Shown: positions 1-11,856 of the stretch, one piece after another
How the letters are laid out: the number at the start of each line of letters is the position of its first letter
Position numbering within the stretch: position 1 is the stretch's first letter
Assembly: GCF_048544455.1 (NCBI RefSeq)
Contig: NC_133538.1
Span: forward strand, 658,658-722,657
Length of the DNA stretch: 64,000 bases
Direction: 5' to 3'
Origin: Silene latifolia
Lineage: Eukaryota; Streptophyta; Magnoliopsida; Caryophyllales; Caryophyllaceae
The notes under the pieces: generated by a model
Databases searched by the model: none
Told to the model about the DNA's origin: nothing
Seen by the model: the letters and a program-made list of their open reading frames with translations, nothing else
Translations under genes and position numbers: made by a program

Positions 1-1431
1 AAGACTCTCACTCAACTTATGAGATATGCATGCAATTTAATGTGATAAGAGATTCTCCAACTAATACGCATTCACGAAACAGACCAAGTACATGTATCAA
101 GGACAGAATGGTGGTAAAGTGGCATGGGTATAGAAGTGGCTTGTGCAAAAACACGTATGGATATGTGAGGCTCGGGACGGTAGTCGCAAAGACTAGACCA
201 ATAGCCAAATCTAATAAGAAATAAAACAAACATCCAAATGAGAAATAATCTCAACTTTGATAACATATGAGAGAAATGTAAAGGCTCTCCAAATGTGCAT
301 TAGACTCCAGTAATTACCACTCACGACCTCCTAACAAATCCGAATGAAGCATACATTTTTTTCTTCTTTTCTCTTTTTGAATCTTTTTTTTTTTCGAAAC
401 TCTTTTCTTTTTCATCTCTTTTTCTTTTCTTTCTTTTTTTTTTTCTTTTTCGAGACTTTTTTTTTCTTTTTTTTTTCTTTTTCTCGCTGCTTCATAATAC
501 TTCTCTTTTTCAACATAAGAGGTCACACAATTGCTACAAAAAGATAGCTACTACCCACATGACAATAAAAGTCCCAACCCAACCAAAGTAGCTATAACAA
601 TAAAGACTCAAGCAATCATGATCATCCCGAAAAAGGTAGGCAAATTCTGGAATGTAGCTAAGAAATAGGATATAAAATGGCTACATGGTTCAAACGGGCT
701 AACAAAACTGGGTAATGTAAGGCTTATTTGAACAATAAGAATCGCCTATCCACATGTACTTAATCAAATGAACGCGCAAAAGCTAAGAAACTAATGTCAC
801 ACTTATGCAGTTTGATATTACATATACCACAAGGAGACCACACTCATTAGCCTAAATAACAATGAGACCGGTTTATTAATGTTCCCGGCCTAGGAAGCTC
901 TAAAGACCTCAGAAATTTAAGTGGTTTACCAACAAAATAAAGTCAAGTCTACTCGGCATAAGGCATATTGTGACGGTCAAGACTTGAGTAAAGAGCTTTG
1001 GTCAATATAGCTAACAGGTCAAAACAATGTACATGAACAACTAAATGAGACTCAAATGCAAAGACAAAGCAAGTTATCATCATTGCTATACAATTCACCA
1101 AGACTCGACTCAAAATAAACAAAATAAAATAAATAAAAGATATGTTTTTGGATTTTTATAATTTTTCAATTTTTTTTTTCACACAACAATAAATAAAAGC
1201 ACACAACAGAAATAAACACACTCCCCCAAACCTAAATGTCACAGTGTCCTCATTGTGACGCCTACAGGATAGCAGTCACACAGAAATCCAGCAACCTATG
1301 GGACACAACTAACAAAGGGAAGAGGGTAAAAAGGAAATGCAATAAAAACAAAAAGAAAGATAATACCAGCTGTAATGTAGTAGCCTCCCCCAAACCACCT
1401 CGAAAAAGAGGGATGTAGTGACCAGCTGTCA
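1..1431 (-). other. 3' non-coding region of A1
   Basis: No coding signal is visible. It lies between the end of the env-like ORF1 and the presumed 3' LTR off the left edge. It holds a long pyrimidine tract (listed separately) and two polypurine-tract-like sequences which on the element's sense strand read GGTTTGGGGGAG (plus-strand positions 1221-1232 and 1384-1396). The same word marks the 3' LTR junction of related element A2. Confidence 0.6.
356..510 (+). repeat. Pyrimidine-rich low-complexity tract
   Basis: About 150 bases of almost pure T and C on the plus strand, therefore polypurine on the sense strand of A1. It produces spurious Lys/Glu/Arg-rich or Phe-rich reading frames. It falls in the 3' non-coding region of A1. 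A looser T-rich stretch lies at a comparable place in A2 (about 49000-49120). Confidence 0.8.
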
Positions 1432-3137
1432 CTACTGGGCGCCATCAGCAGTAGCATCAGCAGTATCATCAAAACCATCAATCTCGGCATAAAAGGACAT
1501 CAACTCAGGATCAGGAACGACACTACGACCACGACCTCTACCGCGAGTGGCTCTCCGAACACGGCCTCGACCACGAGTGCCTCCAGTAGCAGCATCAGTG
1601 GAAGTAGAAGCACTAAACTGGCCAAACGGGCCCCTCTGAGAATAAGGGATACCGGTGTCCTCCGCAAAAACAGAAGTAGGCTGAGGGGGGCGGACTGGAG
1701 TGTAAAAGGGACGGCCCAATGCACCGAAGTCGGTGCTAAACTGTCCAAACTCAGTGGGAGTCACTCCGTAAAGATGGAACACACGGCTATCGTCACCAAG
1801 AGTAGTGTAGTAAGAAGGTGACACGCCGCGATACTGCCCCCCGGAAGCTAAAGTCATAGCCTCCATCTGTTCCCACATCCTCCTCTCTGTCAAAGCAAAG
1901 TGTTGATGCCCGTATGCATCCTCACTTCCCGTTCAATGACGGGATCAAAATGGTAACCTGGAGCATAGCCTGAAGTGGGATAGGCCGAAGGAGGTGGAGG
2001 AGGAGCGGGCTGGAATGAGCCTGGCAGATGGGTAGTGGGTGCACGTCGTCGCCGGCGCCCGCCGGTGGTGGTAGTAGTACTAGACCCAGAAAAAGTAATC
2101 AAAAGGTCCTCGGAATCGATAAGTAACGGGTGGTGGGCGCACCACGGCCGTACTCTCCTCGAGGGGGTCGACGAAAGGCAAACGGGCGCAAGGAAGAAGC
2201 ATGTATGACTCACCTCGGACCCTCCAAAGAATGGTCCTTCCCATTCTTAATATCAAGATAAGAAATGTCATAACGAAGGTGGTCATCATCAACAAGTGGC
2301 TCATAATCAGCCATGGGCTCATATGGGTCATCACCCTCAAAGTCACAAATGTTCTAGCAATCTTGGTGACAAGAGCACCACAGTCAAGGTTCCCGTACCT
2401 CCCAATCATTCTATCAAATGCCGAACACACAAGAGCAGGGGGAGAGAATTGGAATGTCTCCTCCCTATAAGGATTCAAGTAACTAGCAAGTATTAAGACC
2501 TCAATAGTGGAGGTCTTGCTCTTGTCGGACCGGCCATATAACAAATAGCTCAAATACCTCAAAAACATACGAAGACAAACGTGTTGGACATCTAACAAAG
2601 CCATAGCACTGACGTCCGCATCCATATAACCAGTAAATAATGGAAAATAGCGAACGGCAGACAACCCACCAACACCATACAAGTCCCCACAAGATGCTTG
2701 TCTAATCCCGTGGATTTCGAAAGACGGTCAAAGGTTAAAGACCGTTCAACATTAAGCAAACGAAATTTGATGAGATGATCACTGGGGAAATAAGTAAAAG
2801 AGCTTAGAAACTCAAGGGTTAGGGCAGGGTAAGATAACTCGTGTAGCGTGAAAAGACCCTGCAACCCAATTTCATTAAACATACCATACATGATGTCATC
2901 GATCTTCAATGTGCGCAAAATTTTCCTATCCACGCATCTCGTGGCACTCATAGACTTAGTTAGCAGGTATACAAACCTGTCTTTCTGGGCTTTGTCACGA
3001 AATTCGATAAATGGATAATCGTCTAAAGGAGACAAATCATCCTCCGAAGACACAATCTCCTCAGGAATCACCTCGGGTTGCTGAACCGGGGCTCTCCTTT
3101 CTCTAGTCCTCGTATTTCCTTGCCTTGAAGTCGACAT
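1432..3137 (-). pseudogene. Env-position ORF1 (ATHILA ORF-1 family) of A1
   Basis: It starts with a short charged N-terminal region (MSTSRQGNTRTRERRAP) and then shows the conserved block of the plant ATHILA ORF-1 family: an YPALTLEFLSSFTY segment followed by KFRLLNVERSLTFDRLSKS, which corresponds to the family's 'LTLEFLSSF ... F.LFN .. ysLtl.el' pattern. The C-terminal part (about 1432-1893) is Gly/Arg-rich with the run RGRGRVRRATRGRGRGR and ends acidic. The family is often described as env-like because of its place after integrase; its function is unknown and I see no clear signal peptide or transmembrane segment. The region is broken, with a few breaks. A2 (49793-51733) and A3 (25379-27171) carry counterparts. 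Confidence 0.75.
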
Positions 3138-4190
3138 TAGCTACATAAGAGCAAGTAGAAAATTAAACTTCATCAATGGCATAAAAACAGTCCCGTTTTT
3201 GGCAATAATGGGTCCAAAAAATCAATTTTTAAGACTCCAAATGACAATGAAAGCATCCAAAAACATAGGGGAACATGAGTATGTATCAAATATGTAAGAT
3301 TCCAAGCAATAGAACACAATTCTAACCAATTTAATGCAAAATTTCTACCCGGATTTTGAAGAACCCTAATTCCCAAATTAGCAAATTAGGCATGAATTTC
3401 AACAATTAAGGGGCTAGAAAGCAAGGAAATAGCAATTGTATACTACCAAGGGAAGATTCAATACAATAAACTCAAGAAATAAGCAAGAAAAATCAGATTT
3501 TTCGAGACACATAAAGGCAAAATCGCGACTTACCTGAGCAATCTAAGTAATGGAATTGAGAAAATAAGCACAAGAGAACGATTCAAACAAGTAATAAGCA
3601 AGTAAGCACAAGTTTTAAGTGAGTTTTGATGATGATTGATGATGAATATAGAGAGAATGAGTAGTAGAGGAGGTAGAATGCAGGAAAGTAGCACGAAAAG
3701 AAGAAGGAAGTGGAAAGAAATTAGGATAACAAAAGCATAAAACCGGTGAAAATAAAACGCGGAACCCGGTCTAAATTGGATCCTCGATCGAGTCGCAGCT
3801 GGCTTGATCAAGGAACCAATTTCAGGACTACCCAACTTTCGTTTTAAACTTTTTTAAATTCTTCACTGGTTCCTCGATCGAGTCGCAAGTGACTCGATCG
3901 AGCTGATAGGTTCCTCGATCGAGTCGCAGGTGACTCGATCGAGGAAGCAGGCTGGGGCTCCTTTCTTCGTCTTTTGTTACTCATAGCTTCAATTCTCGTC
4001 AAAATTCCTGCAAAAGGCACTTGAAAACACATCAAGAACCCTCTCCTCATCTCTCAAAGTTCAAGGAACATAAGAAACAAACAACAAAACTTGAATTTAA
4101 AAAACCTAAGTACAAACTAATAATTTACAAAATCCGAGCTGCCTCTCGGTAGCGCTGGTTTTTGCGGTCCCGCACGACCGTAATTCTTCA
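3138..4190 (-). other. Spacer between integrase and ORF1 of A1
   Basis: About 1 kb with no domain signal. It includes the TCGATCGA array at 3784-3942 and, further toward ORF1, a TATA-like sequence on the sense strand near 3645-3655. In A2 and A3 the matching spacer also carries a palindromic array. Confidence 0.6.
3784..3942 (-). repeat. TCGATCGA palindrome array, pre-ORF1 spacer of A1
   Basis: Five perfect TCGATCGA copies, mostly as pairs separated by TCGCAAGTGAC or TCGCAGGTGAC. One pair with its spacer is identical to the pair in the A1 5' LTR (10869-10899), so the LTR block and the internal block are copies of one another and not independent low-complexity sequence. Confidence 0.9.
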
Positions 4191-6960
4191 TCAGTAAGAA
4201 GAATCAATGGGGAAGAGATCAAGAGCCTCTATTACCCCCACAAAAGCACCTTCATAGTATGTCTTCAAGCGTTGCCCATTCACTTTGAAGGTCTTTCCTG
4301 TGTCAGAATGCAGTGTAACTGACCCAAATTTGTTCACATCAGTAACGGTGAACGGTCCAGACCATCTACTCTTCAATTTACCTGGAAACAAGCGGAAACG
4401 AGAGTTAAATAAGAGAACTTTCTCACCAACATGAAATTCTCTTTGCAAGATATGCTTGTCATGCCACTTATTCGTTCGCTCCTTGTATACTTGAGCACTA
4501 TCATAGGCATGCAGTCGAAATTCATCAAGCTCATTCAACTGCATCAGTCGCTTCTCACCCACCAGTGAGGGATCCATATTCAGCTCTTTTATGGCCCACA
4601 TAGCCCTGTACTCAAGCTCCACAGGTAAATGACAGGACTTGCCATAGACAAGTCGGTAGGGTGAGGTTCCAATCGGCGTTTTGAAAGCAGTACGGTAAGC
4701 CCACAAAGTATCATCGAGCTTCCGACTCCAATCCTTTCTGTTCTTGCTTACCACCTTTTCCAAGATCTGTTTCAGCTCTCTGTTGGAAACCTCTACTTGT
4801 CCACTAGTTTGAGGATGATAAGCCAGCCCTCTTCGGTGTGTAACGCCATACTTTTTCATGAGAGAATTGAGATGACGCTCATTGAAATGCTTGCCTCCAT
4901 CACTGATCACTGCGCGAGGCACTCCAAACCGTGGAAAGATAGTCTTCTGAAACAGCTTAACAGATTTAGCATCACAAGTGGGGGTGGCAATTGCCTCCAC
5001 CCATTTAGAAACATAATCTACAGCTACTAATATGTATTGGTTCCCAAAAGATGTAGGGAACGGCCCTTGGTAATCAATGCCTAAACATCAAAAATCTCTA
5101 CTTCGGAGATTCTAGTTTGAGGCATCTCATGCCTTTGCGAGATATTGCCAGTTCTTTGACAAGCATCACAAAAACGGACAAAATTAGTAGCATCCTTAAG
5201 GATAGTAGGCCAATAAAAACCCGATTGCATTACCTTAGCAAATGTCCTAGAAGGACCATGATGACCTCCATAAGAAGAAGAGTGACAATAAGAAAGGATG
5301 ACACGTACCTCACCCTCTGGAATACATCGTCTGTAGATACCGTCTGCGCACTCCCGGAATAGATATAGGTCGTCCCAGAAATATCGCTTCATGTCATGCA
5401 AAAACCTCTTCTTCTGCTGATAAGAAAGATCAGGAGGAAGCATACCTCCTACCAAATAATTGGCATAATCTGCAAACCATGGAGTATTTGCAGCTACAAA
5501 TAACAAAAATTCCATCTGAAAAGAGTCATCAATGGGAAAGATCTCTTCCCGAAAATCGCAACTGGACAAATGATCTCGCAACAAGATTTTCAAACTGGAC
5601 TTATCACGGATTTCTAAATCAAATTCTTGTAACAATAAAATCCATCTAATAAGTCTAGGTTTAGCTTCTTGTTTGGTTAAAAGATACTTTAAAGCTGCAT
5701 GGTCAGTGTGAACAATAACTTTAGAACCAACAAGATAAGCTCTAAATTTGTCTAATGAATAGACAACTGCAAGTAGCTCCTTCTCTGTAGTAGCATAGTT
5801 GATTTGGGCATCATCGAGAGTCTTGCTTGCATAGTAAATGGCATGTAACACCTTGTCCTTTCGCTGCCCCAAAACAGCTCCAACTCGCATAGTCACCGCA
5901 TCGCACATAATCTCAAAAGGAAGGCTCCAATCCGAGATCGGATAATAGGAGCCGAGATAAGTGCTTGTTTGATCCTCACAAAGGCTTGAATACACTTGTC
6001 AAGAACACAAAAGAAGCATCTTTATGAAGAAGCCGAGTTAGAGGTTGAGCAATTTTAGAAAAATCCTTTATAAAGCGGCGATAGAACCCTGCATGACCAA
6101 GAAAACTACGCACACTTTTGACATTAACCGGTACGGAGTTGCTCAATTACCTCAACCTTAGCTTTGTCCACTTGAATACCCTTACCCGACACCAAATGAC
6201 CGAGTACCACCCCTTCAGAACCATGAAGTGGCACTTCTCCCGCTTGAGAACAAGGTTGCTCTCCTCACAGCCGCAAAACCTTAGTCAAGTTTCTCAAGCA
6301 AACATCAAAATCGCACCATATACACTGAAATCATCCATAAAGACTTCCATGATAGACTCTATGTAATCAGAAAATATGGCCATCATACAACGCTGAAAGG
6401 TAGCAGGAGCATTACATAAGCCAAAGGGCATCCTCCTATAAGCAAATACACCATATGGACAAGTGAAAGTGGTCTTTTCCTGATCCTCAGGATGAATGGG
6501 TATCTGAAAGAAACCGGAGTAGCCATCTAGGTAACAGAAATAACTATGACACGCTAATCTCTCTAACATTTGGTCAATGTAAGGAAGTGGGAAATGGTCC
6601 TTTTTAGTGGCCGTGTTCAACTTCCTATAGTCAATCCACATCCTCCATCCTGTGACAAGTCTAGTAGAAATCAATTCATTCTTATAATTTTTCACTACTG
6701 TAGTACCTCCCTTCTTAGGTACAACTTGGACAGGAATGACCCATTTAGAATCAGAAATAGAGAAAATAATACCAGCATCAAGTAATTTCTGTACCTCTTT
6801 TCTTACCACCTCCTGCATTGGAGGATTTAGTCGTCTCTGACCTTGTGCACTAGGCTTGTGGCCTTCTTCCAAGTGAATTCTATGCATACAAAAATCAGGA
6901 CTAATACCTTTGAGATCGTCAATGCTATACCCAATTGCCTTTTTATGAGTTCTCAAAACA
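4191..6960 (-). pseudogene. RT, RNase H and integrase part of A1 pol
   Basis: Read 5' to 3' on the minus strand. RT (about 6960-6100) shows MWIDYRKLN, CYLDGYSGFFQI, MPFGLCNAPATFQRC and the catalytic FMDD in VFMDDFSVYG. RNase H (about 5930-5580) shows [18 protein letters not shown] and [11 protein letters not shown]. The integrase zinc-binding H-H-C-C segment lies at about 5320-5110 ([22 protein letters not shown]). The core (about 5050-4600) has ISDGGKHF and [16 protein letters not shown], covering two of the three catalytic acidic positions, with the first in the stretch just upstream. The end has the GPY/F-type segment [10 protein letters not shown]. All are classic Ty3/gypsy order and sequence. 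The part is broken, with several breaks, and is read as a fossil. Confidence 0.92.
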
Positions 6961-6962
6961 AA

Positions 6963-7923
6963 TCAACAAAGCGATAGTTGACCTTCAGTTAGGTTAGCAT
7001 TGACAATCACTGGGTTCATTTCACAGTCATCAAGAAATTCATATTTGAGATGAGAGGGAAGAGGTTTTAATTCAGGTTTCTTTACCTCAGTTACCTTAGG
7101 TGTGACACCCAAACTATATACCTTCTGATGTGGGCATTCCTCTCCAGTTAGAAGCTTCTCAATTCGATGAACTTCTGGACTCCATGAACCCGTCTGATCA
7201 GCTGGACCAGAAACCAGGGCAATCTCTAGAGGATCCCTGTCCAAACAAATAGGAAGACACTCATCAATAGTAAAATCAACAACATCTATACTATGACAAG
7301 TTTCTTCTATCATGGGGTTTTTCAATGCTTTTTCCAAGTTGAAAATAATCGTATCATCCCCCACAGCTAAGGTCAATCTCCCTTGCCTAACATCTATAAC
7401 CGCCCCCGCAGTATGTAAGAATGGTCTGCCCAAGATGATAGGGATTTGGTTGTCTTCAGCCATGTCCATGACAACAAAATCAACGGGGATGTAAAATTTC
7501 CCAATACGAACGGGAACATCCTCTAACACCCCCAGTGGGTGCTTAACCGATCTATCGGCCATCTGCAGTGTCATATTAGTAATCACAACGAACCCATATT
7601 TAATTTCTTACGCATGAATACGGCATAACGCTGACACTAGCTCCTAAATCACAAAGAGCTTTACTAATAAAAAGATGACCAATATGACAACGGATAGAAA
7701 AACTTCCTGGTTCCTTTAATTTGGGTGGTGTATTAATTGGCAACATGGCACTGCACTTTTGAGTGTAAGCAATAGTTTCCACCGCGTCAAAGGATCTCTT
7801 CCTTGTCAAAATCTCCTTCATGAACTTTGCATAAGCCGGCACTTGAGTAGTCAATTCAGTAAAAGGGACACTTACCCGTAGATTCTTCACGACCTCCATA
7901 AACTTACCGAATCGCTTATCCAC
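6963..7923 (-). pseudogene. Aspartic protease region of A1
   Basis: A retropepsin-like domain of the Athila type: CHIGHLFISKALCDLGASVSV has the active-site D-L-G-A-S, followed by VDFVVMDMAEDNQIPIILGR, the conserved 'ILGRPFL' flap/C-terminal block. It lies between gag and RT as expected. In the element it would cut the polyprotein. The part is broken. Confidence 0.85.
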
Positions 7924-8031
7924 TTGGATTTTTGTTGTCGGTGAGGAAAAGGTAGAGAAATAGTTATGGGCTCGGCTTGCTTCTCCTTAGAAACAAGTTT
8001 TGAAACACCGTCTACCGGCAATATTGGATCC

Positions 8032-8118
8032 TCGATCGAGTCGGGGTGACTCGATCGAGCTGGTGGATCCTCGATCGAGTCGGGGTGACTCGATCGAGCC
8101 GGGTGGATCCTCGATCGA
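8032..8118 (-). repeat. TCGATCGA palindrome array, gag/protease linker of A1
   Basis: Five perfect TCGATCGA copies in 87 bases, arranged as pairs with GTCGGGGTGAC between them and GGATCC words nearby. It falls between the gag and protease domains, the same place as the arrays in A2 (54019-54280) and A4 (62886-63170). Confidence 0.9.
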
Positions 8119-8197
8119 TTCGCCGTGACTTCGGTCGAGAACCTTTGCGGTTCACTTTTTCGTCTTTTTTACTTTTATCGTCACTCGTGTTTCAACT

Positions 8198-9675
8198 TCA
8201 CAGCTCTTTCTCATCATCACTAAGCTCCAAATTACCCAATCCTTTGGGATGCATGTAAGGGTCTTCATCAACAGTAATGGGCACTTCATTCTCAAGACTT
8301 TGCAGGTCGGGATTCGTATAAGAAGTACCGCTTCTCAGCTGAATAACATTAGCTTGCTCATGAGCTTGTTTGCCTTGAGGAGGAAGACACACGGCCTGTT
8401 TTGATGGATTTTGAAGCGCCATCTGAGCCACCCGATTATCTAGCATCTAGTTATGGGCAATCACCTCAGAAATTTGAGCCGTCCGTTCGCTCGCATTGAC
8501 AAATTTTGTTGCAAAAGATTGCGCAACTCTGCCATATCATTGTTCGGAGCTTGTTGAGGAATTTGTTGAGGAGTTTGCTGAGGAGGCTGTTGATATTGAT
8601 TTTTAAACTGCTGGCCTCCTTGATTTTGCCTTTGATATCCCCCTTGTGACTGATTACCACGATTGTTGGGAGGGATATAAACATTCTTCTGCGGTTGTGA
8701 TCGCTGGGGTTTTGCACATTCTGACTAGACCATTGAAGGAAAGGATGTTCCTTCGTTCTTTCATTGTAAAAGTTGGAGAAAGGTGTACCTTGTGCACCTT
8801 GTCCGTAAGCCCGAAAAGCATTAACTCCGCTCAAATGTGCTCATACAATCACCTGCACCATGACCATCTAAACCGCATCTAGCACAAGTCTCCTCTACTT
8901 GCGACTCATAGCATGAACTCTCTCTTTCTCGCCCAATGATTGGGTAGTCTTTATCTCAAAGAATTTGGGCTGAAATAGTCTCCAGCTGTGCTGCCAGAGC
9001 ACTATCAACTCCAGTACCTCGCGTGCTTCCCCTAAGATTTCCATACCTGGCGGTATGGGTAGCAATCTGATCAATCAACTTCCACGCATCACCATCATTG
9101 GTGTTATCTTGAAACCTCCCATTCGCAGATGAATCCAAAAGGGCACGATGATCGTCAAACAACCCGTTATAAAACTGGTTGCAAAGGAACCACTTTGGGA
9201 AACCATGATGGGGAACTGATTGAACTAAACGCTTGAAGCGAGTCCAAGCTTCATTCAAATCTTCAGTAGCTGCTTGCTTGAAACTAGTAATTTGATTCCT
9301 CAAAGCATTAGTCTTTTGAGGTGGGAAGTACCTCTTGTAGAAAGCAAGAGCCAAGGAATTCCAACAGAACTCCTTCAAGATATCATATCCATATCCCTCA
9401 ACAACTCAAGCTCCATCTTTCGAGAGAAAGGAAAGAGCACCGCTTCACCCGATCTTGTGTCACTCCAGTTGATAATGGAATAGAACAGCAGTAAGTGATA
9501 AATTTCTCCATGTGCGTTGCAGGGTCCTCAGCAGCTGTCCCTCCAAACATGTTTCGTTCCACCAAATTGATGTAAGATGGCCGAATCTCGAATGTTCCAT
9601 TGGTAGTAGTGGGCGACTTGAATCCTTGTGGAATAGAAGCCAAGGTTGGCTCGAGTGATCCGCTAAGGTAGGCAT
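8198..9675 (-). pseudogene. gag region of A1
   Basis: A plant Ty3/gypsy capsid domain (retrotransposon gag family). The N-terminal part has RPSYINLVERNMFGG and DPATHMEKFITYC; the centre has LALAFYKRYFPPQKTNALR followed by LNEAWTRFKRLVQSVPHHGF. A Gln-rich region follows (about 8520-8620). The same motifs recur in A2 and A4 gag, which identifies the group. The part is broken, with a few breaks. The first part of gag, between the primer site and about 9675, is not clearly readable. Confidence 0.85.
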
Positions 9676-10003
9676 GATGGGGGCTTTAGGACTTTCAAAT
9701 AATAATTGGAATTTCAGGAATAGGAATTTCGTCCTCTTCCTCTTCGTAGGACCGATCGGGTTGTCTCGGTTGAGCTCGCCGTTTCGACGTCAAGTATACT
9801 CAAGTCTTCTACTTGACCCACCTCTTGATTAAATTTCCGTCTGTAGCGAAAAGTCTTCTCGGGTTCAGGATCAAAAGGAATAATCACACCTATTAGACCT
9901 GGGCATAAACGGAACTAACAATAAAGTGTGAGAACGGTCTCAAGGAACTGGTTCCCGAGACAAAAAGACAAAATAAACACAAACAGACTAAACAATTGTT
10001 GCC

Positions 10004-10021
10004 TCCCCTAAAACGGCGCCA
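10004..10021 (-). other. Primer binding site of A1 (tRNA-Asp type)
   Basis: On the minus strand it begins TGGCGCCGTT and continues into a G-rich stretch, close to the tRNA-Asp complement TGGCGCCGTTGCCGGGGA that Athila/Tat elements use and that is seen in full in A4. It lies four bases inside the LTR end. Confidence 0.85.
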
Positions 10022-10805
10022 AATTTGATATGGCTAAAGTCGTATTACCAAATCAAAGAAACTATCTCAGGACTAACAAGAATAGCTAGTGATAAGACAG
10101 GTATCGAATCCACAGGAGGCGGTAAAAGCTAAGTCTAAGAGTATTTAAGTCAAAAGAAGTAATCGATTTCGGGGGGTTTTGTTTTGAGTTGATTCTAACA
10201 AACTAATTGCAATGTAAATAAAGGATGAATAACAATATTATTAAAAGTCTAGGAATTAGGTTCACTAGGTCAATCAGTCGGGGATTATCAATCAATTACT
10301 AGATTTATCAAGTTGTTTAAGGTCATAAGATCGGTCGACTCCATTATGCCCTTTAGATCGATTCTAATATGCGGTCGCTATGATTAGATACTTTCTATTT
10401 GATTATCGCAACCTATATCAAGTCTAACCCGATCGGCGATAGGATCGATTCGCTACACTAATTAATAACTCAGGCCTCAAGTGATTAACTAGAAGAATTA
10501 CAATAATCAAACAACTTTAATGATATCAATAGCAACTAATTGATTTTCCCTTTTTAATTAACCTAGATCCCCTTCATCCTAGATGAGGGGATTAGCTACT
10601 CATGATTATAATAACAACAACAAGTATGATTAAAGATGAAAACATAATTGCAAGATGAAAGCAATAATTGAAGAACATAAAACAATAATGATTAATTAAC
10701 GAGGAAAGATTAGTACCATACAAGGGAAAGATTAGGGTTCTAGAGAGTTTTCCAGCAATATCCAAGCAAAATATAACGTAGTCTAACAATAAAACATGAG
10801 TCTTT

Positions 10806-10814
10806 AATTTATAA
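10806..10814 (-). promoter_or_regulatory. TATA box of A1 LTR
   Basis: The minus strand reads TTATAAATT, the best TATA match in the LTR, about 380 nt from the LTR start. This is a normal U3 position. Inferred from sequence only. Confidence 0.5.
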
Positions 10815-10868
10815 CAAAAGATTAACGTTTTAGGAAATTCCGGAAATAAAACCCGCCAGAGAGGATCC

Positions 10869-10914
10869 TCGATCGAGTCGCAAGTGACTCGATCGAGGAC
10901 AGCTGCTCGATCGA
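10869..10914 (-). repeat. TCGATCGA array in U3 of A1 LTR
   Basis: Three perfect TCGATCGA copies, the first two in the same paired arrangement as in the A1 spacer. On the element's sense strand they end about 55 bp before the TATA box, which places them in promoter-proximal U3. Confidence 0.9.
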
Positions 10915-11193
10915 GGAACTTGCTTCACAGGTTCTTTCTTCTCTTCTTTCACTTCTAGTCTTCGTGATTCCTCGTTTCCCGTGCCATGCTTCGTGTACTC
11001 TACCGTGCCGTCTCCGCTATGCTAATCTCAACTTGATCACACTTATATTGAGTCATTTCTGCATCAAAACACAAAATAGCGGCAGTATCGACAATTCATT
11101 GAAATAAAGCATATAAATGATATAATAGGCACGAAACGGTATGAAATATGATGTAAAGGGAGCTATAAAAGTATATATGAAAGTGATACATCA

Positions 11194-11856
11194 AACGCTG
11201 TTCTATGTCGTCCCATAGCGCCTTAGCTTCCTCAACATAAGTAATCGACTAACCAAAGCCTGGTTCAATCGTGTTGAAAATCCAATTGACTATCATCGCA
11301 TTCACCATATACCAATCTTCAAGGTCTTCAGAATTATCGGCTGGTTTCTTAATCGAACCATCGATGAAGCCTGTCTTTTTCTTCGAACGACGCGCTCCCT
11401 TCATCTTCACTTCCCATTCATCATAATTATTTCCTTTCAACTCAACGACAATCAATTTATCTCCTGATTTATCGGCAGTTGATAGGAAATACGGACTGAG
11501 CTTTGTGCCCTTTGTCATATCGTCAAATTCAGAATCAGAATTTGCGTGTGTACCGTCAGATTCTAAATCGTAATCTGCGTGTATGTCGTGCTTACTAACA
11601 GCGCTTGAGGTTTCAGTATCTCCCTCCTTGCTGCTCATATAATGCTAGAAAACCTAGCTCTGATTACCATGTAAAGAAATAGATGAAGATAGGGGAAAGA
11701 TTTTTGTATTGCATTGACGTGCTTGATACAATGAGAACGACAAGTATATATAGGTGTACAATCTTTACGAAACCCTATATTCTACCGGCATAATATAAAC
11801 GATATAAACCGAAATATGGAAACAAATAAAACCGTATCAAAATATATCTCGTAACA
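11194..11856 (-). mobile_element. Ty1/copia fragment C5: LTR, primer site and gag start
   Basis: On the minus strand there is a short LTR (11672-11856), an initiator-Met-type primer site, and the N-terminal gag (about 11638-11200) with LSPYFLSTADKSGDKLIVVE, a GNNYDEWEVKMKGA block and TGFIDGSIKKP. These fit the copia-type gag families. A1 is inserted inside this gag, so the rest of C5 should lie left of the window. It is broken. Confidence 0.8.
11672..11856 (-). repeat. 5' LTR of copia C5
   Basis: A short LTR (185 bp) which on the minus strand begins TGTTACGAGATA and ends TTTCTTTACA. It contains a TATATATA box at about 11746-11754. The primer site follows directly at 11659-11671 (sense TGGTAATCAGAGC, a one-base variant of the usual initiator-Met site). 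The length suits small-LTR copia lineages such as Ale/Retrofit; that lineage call is tentative. Confidence 0.7.

Larger units (their letters stand above)
1..11193 (-). mobile_element. Athila-like Ty3/gypsy retrotransposon A1 (3' end off window)
   Basis: On the minus strand the order is 5' LTR (10026-11193), tRNA-Asp primer site, gag, protease, RT, RNase H, integrase, spacer, and an env-position ORF1 of the ATHILA ORF-1 type. That order and the Asp primer site are typical of the Athila group. The 3' LTR is not seen and should lie just left of base 1, because related element A2 has about 1.4 kb between ORF1 and its 3' LTR, matching the 1.43 kb left here. The element is broken, with on the order of ten breaks in its coding parts. 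It is inserted in the gag of a copia element (C5). A target duplication cannot be confirmed with one end missing; the candidate is 11194-11198. Confidence 0.9.
10026..11193 (-). repeat. 5' LTR of A1
   Basis: On the minus strand it starts TGATGTATCAC and ends GCCATATCA next to the primer site. The TGAT start matches the LTRs of A2, A3 and A4. About 1.17 kb long. It contains a TCGATCGA array (10869-10914) and a TATA box (10806-10814). The outer boundary could be three bases shorter (TGTATCAC start). Confidence 0.8.

Noticed and set aside
314-547. Lys/Glu-rich and Phe-rich open frames on both strands
   Set aside because: They are readings of a pure pyrimidine/purine tract with no other coding sign.
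10600-10789. Small hydrophobic frames inside LTRs
   Set aside because: They lie in LTR sequence, are short and are AT-biased; they are chance frames.
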